Source: Paenibacillus psychroresistens | Lineage (GTDB): Bacteria > Bacillota > Bacilli > Paenibacillales > NBRC-103111 | DNA: 64,000 bases | Assembly (NCBI RefSeq): GCF_009728935.1 | Contig: NZ_CP034235.1 | Location: 6,027,501 to 6,091,500 of the forward strand | Direction of reading: 5' to 3' | Part shown: piece by piece, positions 36,269 through 45,680 of the stretch | Layout: the number at the start of each line of letters is the position of its first letter | How positions within the stretch are numbered: the first letter of the stretch is position 1 | Position numbers and translations under genes: made by a program | Notes under the pieces: model-generated | The model's input: only the letters and a program-made list of their open reading frames with translations | Database searches by the model: none | What the model was told of the DNA's origin: nothing

Positions 36269-38062
36269 TCAACCTTTCAGATAAGGTAAACATAAGCGAA
36301 CTTCCGTACCCAAGCCCGGACGACTATCAATTTCAATTCCGTATATTTCGCCATAATGCAGCTTAATTCTTTGATTAATGTTGCGTAGGCCTACTCCGGA
36401 CTTGGCTCCGCCAACAGATGCTTCTCCGCGAAGTGAATCCCGTAATTGCTGGAGCCTCCGCTCGTCAATGCCAACACCCTCATCTCGAATCACAAAAATG
36501 ATCTGATTCTTTTCTACACGAGCCACAAATGAGATTTGCACTATAGCTTCCATACCTTCGACTCCATGCAAAATCGCATTCTCAACAATCGGTTGAAAGG
36601 TGAGCTTCATGACTTGATAAGATAGCAAATCCTCTGGAATTTCGTAATGAAGCTCAAAGCGATTACTGAACCGGCAGCGCAGCAGCTGGACATAATGCTC
36701 CAGATGGTTCAGCTCATCTTGGAGCGTTACAATCTCGCGGCTAAGATTGATACTGTAGCGCAGCAGCTTACCTAACGTAAACGTCATCTCAGCAACCTCA
36801 TCATCATCGTTAATTTCCGCTCTCATGCGTATCGTTTCCAGCGTATTATAAATAAAATGCGGATTAATCTGACTCTGTAAGGCCTCCAGCTCCGCCTCTT
36901 TCCTCCGATAAGATATCGTGTAAATTTCATTGATCAGCTCTTTAATTCTCCGTAACATCAAATTAAATTCATTGCCTAATACCCCAACCTCATCTCTGAA
37001 TTTCACTAAAAAGCTAACATCCAGATTACCGCCTCGCACCTGCTTCATCAGCTTGGTTAGCTTGCGCAGCGGTTTAGTCATCGTAAAGCTGAGCACAATT
37101 GAAAAGAACAACGCAAAAATAATAATACCCGCCGTCGCTGTCAAAGTTACATTACGTGTCAACACAGCATCTTTATATAGATAATAAACGGGAACATAAA
37201 CGAGCATTTTCCAACCTGTTTTTGCTGAGACGATATAATTGCAAATATAGTGCTCACCGTCCAATATTGTATTGAAGCTCCCCTTCTTATCGACCACTTT
37301 ACTTAAATCTTCATAACCATCAATATTACGGGCAATAAGCTTTTTATCACTGTCATAGATCACATTATTATGCGGATCGACGATCAGCGTCTTTCCTTTC
37401 GTAACGTCGTTCATTTCTTGTACGACATTCTCGATCACTTCCAGTCCGCCATCAACCACTACAGTACCGACCGAAATATTTGTGTTGATATCCTTAATAT
37501 CTCTGACTAATGTGAACACATAGCGGCTGCTGCCAGTTCCTTCAGGTAACTCCTGTGTGCTAATCAATACAGGATCCCCGCTGACCTCCTTGGCTTTGGT
37601 GCTCCACTCTTTATAATGCGACATTAAATCACTGCGGACTGAATCCGTTCTCAAGCGATAGAACACATTGCCTGAATTGTTAAAGATATATACGGTATAT
37701 AAATCCTTGCGGACGTTGTTCATCAAATCAATATAAAAGTCCATTTGCCGCTGAATCTCAAGATCCATATGATTCTCAGCCAAATACTGCTGCATCAAAA
37801 TAGAATAAAGCGGTATTTTGGAAATAAACTGCATGTCATTAACATGATCGTCCAGCTTGCTTTGCATGTTGACAATGCTCTCTCCGACATACTTACGGGT
37901 ATTATTATCTATGGAGCGTACATAATTCTCATAAGAAATATAGCTGGTTGTGATAATTGGGATGGTAATCAGAAAAATAAAAACGACAATAAGCTTCCAT
38001 TGCATAGTCATTCCGGTTGGGTAAAAGAACCTCAACAATTCCAGTCGCTTGCCTTTTTTCAT
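36269..38062 (-). CDS. YesM-type sensor histidine kinase (mannan locus)
   Basis: 597 residues from the ATG at 38062, which has GAGAGG upstream. One membrane helix lies near residue 20 and another near 305, enclosing an extracellular Cache-like sensor domain. A HAMP domain (about 325-375) follows, then the His_kinase domain with phospho-acceptor His in QINPHFIYNTL and an ATPase domain with VENAILHG and GVGLRNINQR. The kinase is the first gene of the six-gene mannan operon and pairs with the regulator directly downstream. Confidence 0.92.
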   Translation of the reverse strand: MKKGKRLELLRFFYPTGMTMQWKLIVVFIFLITIPIITTSYISYENYVRSIDNNTRKYVGESIVNMQSKLDDHVNDMQFISKIPLYSILMQQYLAENHMDLEIQRQMDFYIDLMNNVRKDLYTVYIFNNSGNVFYRLRTDSVRSDLMSHYKEWSTKAKEVSGDPVLISTQELPEGTGSSRYVFTLVRDIKDINTNISVGTVVVDGGLEVIENVVQEMNDVTKGKTLIVDPHNNVIYDSDKKLIARNIDGYEDLSKVVDKKGSFNTILDGEHYICNYIVSAKTGWKMLVYVPVYYLYKDAVLTRNVTLTATAGIIIFALFFSIVLSFTMTKPLRKLTKLMKQVRGGNLDVSFLVKFRDEVGVLGNEFNLMLRRIKELINEIYTISYRRKEAELEALQSQINPHFIYNTLETIRMRAEINDDDEVAEMTFTLGKLLRYSINLSREIVTLQDELNHLEHYVQLLRCRFSNRFELHYEIPEDLLSYQVMKLTFQPIVENAILHGVEGMEAIVQISFVARVEKNQIIFVIRDEGVGIDERRLQQLRDSLRGEASVGGAKSGVGLRNINQRIKLHYGEIYGIEIDSRPGLGTEVRLCLPYLKG

Positions 38063-38199
38063 TACTTCCATTCCTCTCCCGAACAATTCGAAAGCGCATC
38101 CATAAAAAACTATACTAGATTTTTCCTACATTGGAAATGGACTGATCTTCAAAAACTATAATTTTTTTTGGATCTATGGAATTATTTTTGGGAAATAAA

Positions 38200-38238
38200 A
38201 AGGCCGCTCCAAGTTAAGAACCAACTTAGGAGCAGCCT
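38200..38238 (-). terminator. Terminator of the 1031-residue mannanase gene
   Basis: A 16-base imperfect stem (AGGCCGCTCCAAGTT with AACTTAGGAGCAGCCT) followed on the minus strand by TTTTTATTT. It sits 11 bases past the stop. Confidence 0.85.
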
Positions 38239-38248
38239 AATTCATATT

Positions 38249-41200
38249 TTAGTACAAAGTGACAGCATCTAGATAAATCGAGCTGCTGCCCGCAATACCA
38301 GATCCTTGGTTGACATAGATGCTATATTCTCCAATAGCTGCAAGGTCTCTAACGCTGTTCCCTCCCGTATACCAGCTCGGGTGTTGAAAGGTACTAAACG
38401 GTAAAGTTAAGGTAACCGCCGTTGTGCCCGCTAAAGTATAATAGATTTCCCAGGTCTCGCCACTGCCCGTTTCTTTAAATTGAATGGTCAATTGACGGTT
38501 GGAGCCGTCTGGTTTCAGCCAAAGCTGAATCCCTGTTTTGCCAGACCAATTTTGGCCAGATAAGCCACGAGTGACACCTGTATAACTCGGAGTTCCCATT
38601 GTATATGCCAGTTGCATCCCATAAGCGCCTTCTGACTTGTTTGTTGTATTCAATGTCGGTGTCATAGCATTACCCGAAGCGTTTCTAATATAAGCCGACT
38701 GTAGCGAAGCATTGGAACCGCCATAGCTTTCAAAATTATCTACAATCGTATTGACTGGAGGAGCAGTGAGGTTAGCAGTAGTGATAGAATCAAAGTACAA
38801 AGTACTGCTTCCTGTAGCACCCGCACCTTGATTAACATATAAATTGAATTCGGTAATGGCCCCTAGATCAATGACGCCGTTGCCGCCGCTGTACCAGCTA
38901 GGATGTTGAAAGCCGTTGAATAGCAAGCCTACAGTTGCTGCCGTAGTTCCAGTGAGCGTATAGTAAGCTTCCCAGATTTCACCGCTGCTCTCTTTGAATT
39001 GAACCGTTAATTGACGATTGGAACCATCCGGCTTCAACCAGAAGCTAATGCCGTTCTGTCCTGACCAATTTGCGCTGCCTAAAGTATGAACAATACCAGC
39101 AAAATTGGGTGAACCAATCGTATAAGCAACCTTCATTCCGTAAGTACCCTCATTTTTATTCGTTGTATCCAAGGTAGTGGTTACTGCATTCCCAGACGTA
39201 TTCCTTATATACGCTGCTTGAAGGGATGAGTTGGAGCCTCCATATCCTTCATAATTGTCAATCAGGTTAGCCGCTGGCTGAACACCCGTTGTAAAGCTGA
39301 TCCCCGCATTGGTGGCAACTTTGGAGCCTGTAGCGTTAAGCGCAGTAACCTTCCAATAATAAGCTGTATTATAAGCCAATGAAGTGGATGGAGTGTAGCT
39401 TGTATTGGTCAATCCACTGGCATTAATAATCGGGCTCGTAAAGGCAGCATTGTTTGCCACTACTAACGAATAGCTGCTAGCACCAGAAGCTGTTCCCCAG
39501 GTAAAGGCAGGAGTTGTGGACTGATTAGTTGATCCACTGGCTGGGGAGGATTGTGTGAAAGCCCCCGGTATGGCTGGTTGAGCCAAAGTTGTGAATGAAA
39601 TTCCCGCATTGGTAGCTGTTGTTGATCCAGTTCCATTGACAGCGATAACCTTCCAATAGTAGGTTTTATTGTAAGCAAGCGCTGCCGCAGGGGTATAATT
39701 ATTTGCGGCCAATCCAGTGATATTAATAGTTGGGCTGGTATAGGCGCTATTATCCGCAACAACAAGTGAATAGCTGCTTACATTGGAGGAAGCTCCCCAG
39801 CTGAAGGTTGGGGTAACACTAACATTGGTTGTTCCCCCTGATGGTGCAGATTCCGTGAAACTGCCTGGAGCAGGGACCGGAGTACCCGAAATTGCAAATA
39901 CATTGGAATAGGCTCCTGCCACTAGTGAAAGATTAAAACCCTTCACACGATACCAAGTGGAGATACCTGCAGTCGAAGTTGAATCCGTCCAAGGAGTATT
40001 ATTATCTGTAGCACATTGGTTGCAAACAACTGTCCAAGGACCGCTGCTGCCTGCCGTAGAACGCTCAACTGAATATTTATCCGATGGGACCGAACCTCTC
40101 CAGGTTAATTTATAATTGCTGCCAGTCGTTTGATAGCCTGTGATTAATGGCGCACCCGGTATGCCATGAGCCGGCGGTGTCAATATGCCTTGCATTTTGT
40201 AATTATGCGTACGCATTTGCTGCATCTTAGTACGCATATCTGTAGTATCGCCAGGGTAATGAATGGTATAAGGGTCTCCGTGTTGTACATAACCATTGAT
40301 ATCACTGTGACCAAACATAGCCCAAGGCGCATCACCGACTATTATGGGGTTATTCTCGATAGCGGTAAGGAAATTCACCATGGTTCCTTGTGCTTCATAA
40401 TTCCAAGCATATTCACCGACATACATAACCCTGCCTGCATTGCCAACCTTAGTGGCTTGAGCGTTCAATGCGGTGACTGATAATCCTTTGCAGCAGCTGC
40501 CGACAGCCGGCCAGTTATAGAAGTGATCCGAGAAGATATCAATGCTTGAGATCGTTAAGTGATCATCCTCAACCCCATAAGTGCCATCTACAACAAGATG
40601 GTTGGAATCGAGACTCTTCATATAATCTGCAATCTCTAGAGTCCATGCTCTCTCGGCGGCTTTATTATCATACCAGCCTAGCTCATTCCCGGTTTCCCAA
40701 GCCATAATCGCCGGGTCATCTTTATACTTGATGCCTGTATAAGTATTAGTTCGGTTCAATACTGCATTTATATACAGTTTGAAGGCGTCAATAATTTCAC
40801 GTTTGTTATAAAACTCGTATCCTCCATAATTAAGACCATCGTCTGGATAACCAAAGAATTTAACCGACCACGATTTCTTTCCTCCGTGATAATAATTATA
40901 TTGATCAACTACTGGCAAAATTAAGCGAATCCCATGATCCCCTGCTGATTTGATTGCATAATCAAGCTTTACGAAAGCTGCTTCATTATAGACTCCAAGG
41001 GTTGGCATAATACATTTTGCACACCCAAATGAATTTACCGCATGGCTTCGTACAACTTGAATGCCCATCTCTTTGACAGTTTCCAAGGCATCATCTACAC
41101 GAAATGCAGTAGGAAAATCAATCGTATTCGCTGGTACATTTTCATCCAACCCTAACCAATATATATTCGTCGACCCAAAACGAAACGGTTGCCCATTTAG

Positions 41201-41344
41201 CAGGAGCTGACTGCCTGAACGAGTGACAAATCCACTTACAGCGGCTTTCACCGGCTCGATAGGTACTGAAGTAATCAAAAGCGAGAGTACCATTGTGAAA
41301 ACGATTACAAGAAAAAACAACTTAGAGCCAAACTTCTTATTCAA
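38249..41344 (-). CDS. Secreted GH5-type endo-beta-mannanase with FN3 and two CBM-like modules
   Basis: 1031 residues. A signal peptide (about 1-34) precedes a GH5 mannanase-type domain at about 36-385, with acid/base Glu221 (WETGNEL) and nucleophile Glu311 (VGEYAW). Three FN3-like domains follow (about 395-480, 485-580 and 583-680); the second and third are near duplicates. Two CBM11/CIA30-like modules (about 690-858 and 862-1031) are strongly similar to each other and to the four modules of the 1491-residue enzyme. It is a monocistronic paralogue lying upstream of the sensor kinase gene. A cre-like sequence lies inside its first 20 codons. The two enzymes presumably attack the same polymer with different reach. 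Confidence 0.85.
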   Translation of the reverse strand: MNKKFGSKLFFLVIVFTMVLSLLITSVPIEPVKAAVSGFVTRSGSQLLLNGQPFRFGSTNIYWLGLDENVPANTIDFPTAFRVDDALETVKEMGIQVVRSHAVNSFGCAKCIMPTLGVYNEAAFVKLDYAIKSAGDHGIRLILPVVDQYNYYHGGKKSWSVKFFGYPDDGLNYGGYEFYNKREIIDAFKLYINAVLNRTNTYTGIKYKDDPAIMAWETGNELGWYDNKAAERAWTLEIADYMKSLDSNHLVVDGTYGVEDDHLTISSIDIFSDHFYNWPAVGSCCKGLSVTALNAQATKVGNAGRVMYVGEYAWNYEAQGTMVNFLTAIENNPIIVGDAPWAMFGHSDINGYVQHGDPYTIHYPGDTTDMRTKMQQMRTHNYKMQGILTPPAHGIPGAPLITGYQTTGSNYKLTWRGSVPSDKYSVERSTAGSSGPWTVVCNQCATDNNTPWTDSTSTAGISTWYRVKGFNLSLVAGAYSNVFAISGTPVPAPGSFTESAPSGGTTNVSVTPTFSWGASSNVSSYSLVVADNSAYTSPTINITGLAANNYTPAAALAYNKTYYWKVIAVNGTGSTTATNAGISFTTLAQPAIPGAFTQSSPASGSTNQSTTPAFTWGTASGASSYSLVVANNAAFTSPIINASGLTNTSYTPSTSLAYNTAYYWKVTALNATGSKVATNAGISFTTGVQPAANLIDNYEGYGGSNSSLQAAYIRNTSGNAVTTTLDTTNKNEGTYGMKVAYTIGSPNFAGIVHTLGSANWSGQNGISFWLKPDGSNRQLTVQFKESSGEIWEAYYTLTGTTAATVGLLFNGFQHPSWYSGGNGVIDLGAITEFNLYVNQGAGATGSSTLYFDSITTANLTAPPVNTIVDNFESYGGSNASLQSAYIRNASGNAMTPTLNTTNKSEGAYGMQLAYTMGTPSYTGVTRGLSGQNWSGKTGIQLWLKPDGSNRQLTIQFKETGSGETWEIYYTLAGTTAVTLTLPFSTFQHPSWYTGGNSVRDLAAIGEYSIYVNQGSGIAGSSSIYLDAVTLY
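41295..41310 (+). promoter_or_regulatory. Intragenic cre-like site in the mannanase signal-peptide codons
   Basis: GTGAAAACGATTACAA matches 15 of 16 positions of the CcpA cre consensus WTGNNARCGNWWWCAW. It lies 34-49 bases inside the gene. A cre at this place would act as a roadblock to RNA polymerase. Binding is inferred. Confidence 0.45.
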
Positions 41345-41498
41345 ATTAATTCCTCCTTTTAATCTGGTAGATCATTAAACCGAATTATGATCCTAAACAA
41401 TGAGTATTTATCCTCCTTCCCAGCTTTCTAAATTCTTGCTGCTTAAAGAGCAAATCTAAATACATTTACAAATAGAATTCTACTTGATTTTTCTTGAA

Positions 41499-41527
41499 AA
41501 TAAATTGGTCTGATTATCAATAAATTG
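41499..41527 (-). promoter_or_regulatory. Direct repeat upstream of the 1031-residue mannanase gene
   Basis: AATAAATTG occurs at 41499-41507 and 41519-41527, a 20-base period, about 155-185 bases before the start codon. Spacing of two helical turns suits a YesN/AraC-type activator. No clear -35/-10 pair was found next to it. The rest of 41345-41692 holds only the terminator at 41628. Confidence 0.35.
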
Positions 41528-41627
41528 ACCTTATTTTTGTTATTTAGCGATTTAAGCAAGAAACACTTAAAAGCTAAGAGTTTTGATTTTTTTTATAAGG
41601 TTTCTGACCAACAAATGCCTGAAACGC

Positions 41628-41647
41628 AAAAAAACACCCATCGGGTG
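41628..41647 (-). terminator. Rho-independent terminator of the S-layer-anchored hydrolase gene
   Basis: On the minus strand CACCC-GAT-GGGTG (41635-41647) is followed by seven T. It lies about 45 bases past the stop codon. Confidence 0.85.
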
Positions 41648-41692
41648 CTTCCTTGTTATTCTTATGCGTGCCGAATATTATAGGATGCGAAT

Positions 41693-44600
41693 CTAATTGA
41701 TAAACTGTGCAATCTGCAGAAAACGCTTTAGCATGACCACTGCTTGGGCACGTTTCACAACAGCAGAAGGATCTAAAGTATCATCCATCATTCCGATAAT
41801 ATTCTCTTCTCCTTTCCCCATAGCAGTAAAAGCTCTGGTTATCATAACTGCCATTTGCTCCCTTGTAATTTTAGCGTTTGGTTTAAAGCTATGATCCTCG
41901 TATCCAATGACTAATTTGGCTTGAATCGCTGCGCTAACTATACCTGCGAACCAATCAGAGTCTTTAACATCTGTAAATGAGGCTGAAACCCCGAAGTCAG
42001 TCAGACCTAACGAACGAACAAGCAATGCAAGGAATTCTGCTCTTGTAATAGCATTTTCCGGAGCGAAGCTTGAGTCATTTACTCCATTTACAATCCGCTT
42101 CGAAGCAAGCAGTTCAATATCTGCCTTTGCCCAATGCTCGCTAATATCCTCAAAGGACTTGCTATTAGAAACAGCCGTATAAATACTATTGCCATTACGC
42201 TTAAACACAATTTCAGTACTGCCGTCATCCCGTTTATGGAATTGAGTCGGAACAAAAGTAAGCTTGCCGGTTGTCAGATCGTATAAAACTCCCGATGCCT
42301 TGATGGGATCTACTGCTGCTTTTACAACAATGCTTCTTTCTACATACGTTGTGCCAAAATTATTTATTTCTATTATTTTTCCATCTGCTTCAGCACTAAC
42401 TTTAAACTCTACCGCTGCAGCCAGTGGAATTAAGCCGGAATTATTAGCGAATTTCCTTATTTGTTCGTTAACTTCTAAGTCCATCTGTTGAATAAGGATA
42501 GAGATAGTAACGTTCGAATCCGTTGTACCCAAGCTCTTAGCAAGCGAGTTTACATCAATCACACTTAACGGAAGAGAATAGCTTCCAGCTTCAGAATGAA
42601 TAAATACAATCACATTGGGTAAGTTCTTTTTCGCCTCTGACAAAATACTAGCAGGTAATTCAACCTTCAAAGCCCCTTCCATTTTTTCTATCTGTATAGT
42701 AATGATTGGCGCAGCATTATTACCTTGGTTATTTTCAATTTTATTTATTAGCTGCTGGAAAGCAGCACTTAGCTTTTCCGCATCCAAAGCTACTTTTGTG
42801 GTTACTTTTCCGTCAATTGCAACTTCTTTCTTTGTTACGTTCGCAGATAGATCCATACTAACGGAAGCTGGCAATAATGGTGATGTAGGGACTAATTCAG
42901 GCGATGCAGTTGCTATTGGCACTGGAGTAGCTGTCGGCTCAGTCTTAGGTGTATCGTTTTTAACTACCTCTGACGGCTCGACCAAGTAATTTTTTGCCGT
43001 TTTCGCACTCTCCGCTTTCCCATCACTAGTTACACTTACCCATACACTGCCCGCAGATATTCCTAATTGGGCTATAGTAACCTCGGCCGCTGTTTGTCCA
43101 TTGATCACCGGGTCAGATGTGCCCAGCAACTCCGCTCCAGCAGAATAGACTTTAACTACATCTTTGGCAGTTAATCCGGATACTTGAACATAATCTGCTG
43201 TAACCCGATTATTGGCCACAGTAATGCTGCTTGCTTCAGGAAATGCTGATTTTACCTGTTCCACACTTATTCCATCCACATATACATAACCTCCAGCTGT
43301 GGATTCTTTATAGATATACACTTGAATTTTGGTTGTGCCCGGAACAGTTGTGAACTGTAGAGTTTTCAAGCTATATTCGGTGTCACTAAATTTAATGAAA
43401 AATTTCCCGCCCGCTATTTTGTTGGCTCCACCTGTTCCTAAATTATTGTTTAAACAATCAATTCCAATAATGGCCTCATCCCCTATATTATCTATCTTAC
43501 CCCAGCCCGATAATGTAAAGTGGACCCCTTCGCCAACGCCTGTAATAAGCTGGCCCATACCACCTTCTTCAAGACCTATTTGAGCCGCATTCATACCCTC
43601 GCCCTGAACCTCTGTAGGTACTAAATTGACAAATCCCCAATCCTCCCAAATCGATGTACCTGATTCGAAGCTGCCGTTTTGGACAATATTCGCGCCTAGC
43701 ACTGTTGGCGGAGGCGTTGGAATAGCTGCTGGAAGGTCTGTTGATTCTCCATTTCTTACCCAATCCGTAATCCACCAATTCCGAGCATGGCTATAATCTT
43801 GGTTATCCCGTGGATCTGGATTTGTCATAATAAACGTACCCCACCAGAAAATTCCGGATCCATATACATTAGCACCTTCTGCAACTGCTTGTTTTAAACC
43901 TTTTGCTGCATTATATATGTTCTCGATAAAGGGATCGTGATATTTAATAAATTTTCCGAATTCCGGATCGTTAGGATTAGTTTCTGTGTACCCCTTTGTA
44001 TCATAAGCAGCCATGATCGGAGCATACTGACAATCTGGATTGTCGCTTGCACCAATAGCTGCGCTATATCTTAAAGCCGTACTCTTCCATAAGGCTTGAT
44101 ACTCCTCTGGAGTTTGAACCACATAAGGCTTCCAGCTGTCTGGACCTACAGCATCATAGATCATCGGATTAAGCATATCCATGATATTGGAGATTCTAGT
44201 TATATACTCATTAGACCATACGCTGTCCCAAGCAGGTGTTGCAATTGACAAGTGAACATTAGGCCCAACAGCGTCTCTAATACCTTGCAATAAAACCACT
44301 AAATCAGGATCATCCTTCCAGGTAGCGCGAAGCGGTTCAATATCGAACTGTATGCCATCCACTTTATAATAGGTACCCTTATATAAGTATCCTGTATCAA
44401 TCATATTTTTCAGAGAATTAATAATTGTCGTATGCATCGCCGCTTTTTCCTGCTCGGTTCCTACATGCAAATGCGTTTCCGTATTTCCATTAATCCAAGC
44501 TATCACCTTCTGGTTCGGATCCGCCTCATGCGATACTTTAATCCAATGGCCCAATTCCTCACTTTGCGTACTATTCAGTGTACCATCCGCTTTCAAGCTT

Positions 44601-45319
44601 CCGATGTTGGCAAACTGATATTCAATCGAATAATCCTTCAACTGATTAACACGATTAAAAATAGCTTGGTCCGATTGGGGATTAAAAAACCAATCCTCTG
44701 GCAAATAAGCATGATTATGCGGGTTCGCAGGAGTAGGTGTTGGCTCGCTCGCTATTGGTGTTGGCGTCGGACCTAGTGGCGTTGGTGTTGATGTCGGTGT
44801 TGTCGCGGTTTCCAAATTCACACTGATATCATCTAGGTAAGCGTAGCCTGCCCCTCCATTTTTATAAATATAAATCAATAGCTGTGTCGCCCCTGCAGCC
44901 GCAGTATAGGAAATGGACTTCTGCTCATAGGCTTGTCCCGTAAAAGTTAAGGTCGCCGTGCTTCCTGCGATCGCTGGGCCGTTCAAGCTCTTCACTCCAA
45001 TTATAGCTGTCTCGCCTAGAGTTGTTTTCCCCCAGCCCGAAATAGTAAAGGTTTGGCCGCCGCTTACGTCATCCACGTACCAGGCCATCCCGCCTTCATC
45101 TTCCTGGCCTCCTGTTCCAATCTTGGCCGCCTTGCTGCCGCCGTGCACCTGGTCGGTTACAATAGTCGTTAATCCCCAATCCTCCCAGTTCGCTCCCCCC
45201 AATTCAAATCCGCCATCTGCTACGAGATTTACACCATCCGCACTTGCTGAACTAGAAACAGTAACCAATTGGAGCATTAAGCAAATTAAAAGCAAAACCG
45301 TTAATAATTTTTTATTCAT
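41693..45319 (-). CDS. Secreted GH18-like hydrolase with CBM modules and C-terminal SLH repeats
   Basis: 1208 residues. A signal peptide (about 1-27) leads to a carbohydrate-binding jelly roll (about 30-170, NLVADGGFELGG) and a Pro/Thr linker. A TIM-barrel domain (about 205-540) has VDGIQFDIEP (Asp321, Asp326, Glu328) and NPMIYD. A second binding module (about 548-690) is a duplicate of the first. A long beta-rich region precedes S-layer homology repeats at the C-terminus (about 1048-1205), which anchor the enzyme to the cell wall. Chitinases of GH18 have DGxDxDxE; here the first DxDxE aspartate is Gln, while the proton-donor Glu is kept. The last SLH repeat is shortened. The gene is divergent from a related 597-residue enzyme. 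The substrate is unknown. Confidence 0.75.
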   Translation of the reverse strand: MNKKLLTVLLLICLMLQLVTVSSSASADGVNLVADGGFELGGANWEDWGLTTIVTDQVHGGSKAAKIGTGGQEDEGGMAWYVDDVSGGQTFTISGWGKTTLGETAIIGVKSLNGPAIAGSTATLTFTGQAYEQKSISYTAAAGATQLLIYIYKNGGAGYAYLDDISVNLETATTPTSTPTPLGPTPTPIASEPTPTPANPHNHAYLPEDWFFNPQSDQAIFNRVNQLKDYSIEYQFANIGSLKADGTLNSTQSEELGHWIKVSHEADPNQKVIAWINGNTETHLHVGTEQEKAAMHTTIINSLKNMIDTGYLYKGTYYKVDGIQFDIEPLRATWKDDPDLVVLLQGIRDAVGPNVHLSIATPAWDSVWSNEYITRISNIMDMLNPMIYDAVGPDSWKPYVVQTPEEYQALWKSTALRYSAAIGASDNPDCQYAPIMAAYDTKGYTETNPNDPEFGKFIKYHDPFIENIYNAAKGLKQAVAEGANVYGSGIFWWGTFIMTNPDPRDNQDYSHARNWWITDWVRNGESTDLPAAIPTPPPTVLGANIVQNGSFESGTSIWEDWGFVNLVPTEVQGEGMNAAQIGLEEGGMGQLITGVGEGVHFTLSGWGKIDNIGDEAIIGIDCLNNNLGTGGANKIAGGKFFIKFSDTEYSLKTLQFTTVPGTTKIQVYIYKESTAGGYVYVDGISVEQVKSAFPEASSITVANNRVTADYVQVSGLTAKDVVKVYSAGAELLGTSDPVINGQTAAEVTIAQLGISAGSVWVSVTSDGKAESAKTAKNYLVEPSEVVKNDTPKTEPTATPVPIATASPELVPTSPLLPASVSMDLSANVTKKEVAIDGKVTTKVALDAEKLSAAFQQLINKIENNQGNNAAPIITIQIEKMEGALKVELPASILSEAKKNLPNVIVFIHSEAGSYSLPLSVIDVNSLAKSLGTTDSNVTISILIQQMDLEVNEQIRKFANNSGLIPLAAAVEFKVSAEADGKIIEINNFGTTYVERSIVVKAAVDPIKASGVLYDLTTGKLTFVPTQFHKRDDGSTEIVFKRNGNSIYTAVSNSKSFEDISEHWAKADIELLASKRIVNGVNDSSFAPENAITRAEFLALLVRSLGLTDFGVSASFTDVKDSDWFAGIVSAAIQAKLVIGYEDHSFKPNAKITREQMAVMITRAFTAMGKGEENIIGMMDDTLDPSAVVKRAQAVVMLKRFLQIAQFIN

Positions 45320-45370
45320 AATCCACCCCGAATAAAGTATTTTTAATTATTAATTCCATTATACTAATTA

Positions 45371-45399
45371 ATAGTATTAGAAGTTATTTTCTTTGTCAA
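45371..45399 (-). promoter_or_regulatory. Promoter of the S-layer-anchored hydrolase gene
   Basis: TTGACA (45394-45399), a 17-base spacer and TACTAT (45371-45376) on the minus strand, 52 bases before the start codon. An ATACTA/TAGTAT inverted repeat overlaps the -10 box. Confidence 0.7.
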
Positions 45400-45463
45400 C
45401 AGTGATGTTTCGTGCTCTTTATCTCATCATTTCAATTTAAAAATCCGCAGCATAATTATATGA

Positions 45464-45521
45464 TTGACAATTCAATATCTTTGCTACTATATTAATATAA
45501 ACAATGGAATTATTAATATAA
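45464..45521 (+). promoter_or_regulatory. Promoter with 21-base-period direct repeats for the 597-residue hydrolase
   Basis: TTGACA (45464-45469), an 18-base spacer and TATATT (45488-45493) face the plus-strand gene. TATTAATATAA occurs perfectly at 45490-45500 and 45511-45521, a 21-base period covering the -10 and the start site. That suggests a repressor site. The leader is about 180 bases long and contains no convincing gene. Confidence 0.6.
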
Positions 45522-45680
45522 TTCAAACGGTTCCGGCGATTATTTTACATTTTTCTGGAGGTGGAAGTCTCAGCAAATACAATAAAAGGAGTTTGACAGA
45601 CGGGTTTTATGGGGATTGTGTTTATCCGTTCACGCATGGATTAGTTCTGCAACAGATTAACTTAAATGGAGGTTATCGAG

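Noticed and set aside
41693..41860. Frameshift as the cause of the short third SLH repeat
   Set aside because: The reading frame continues smoothly into a normal SLH ending (RAQAVVMLKRFL), so an in-frame deletion explains it better.
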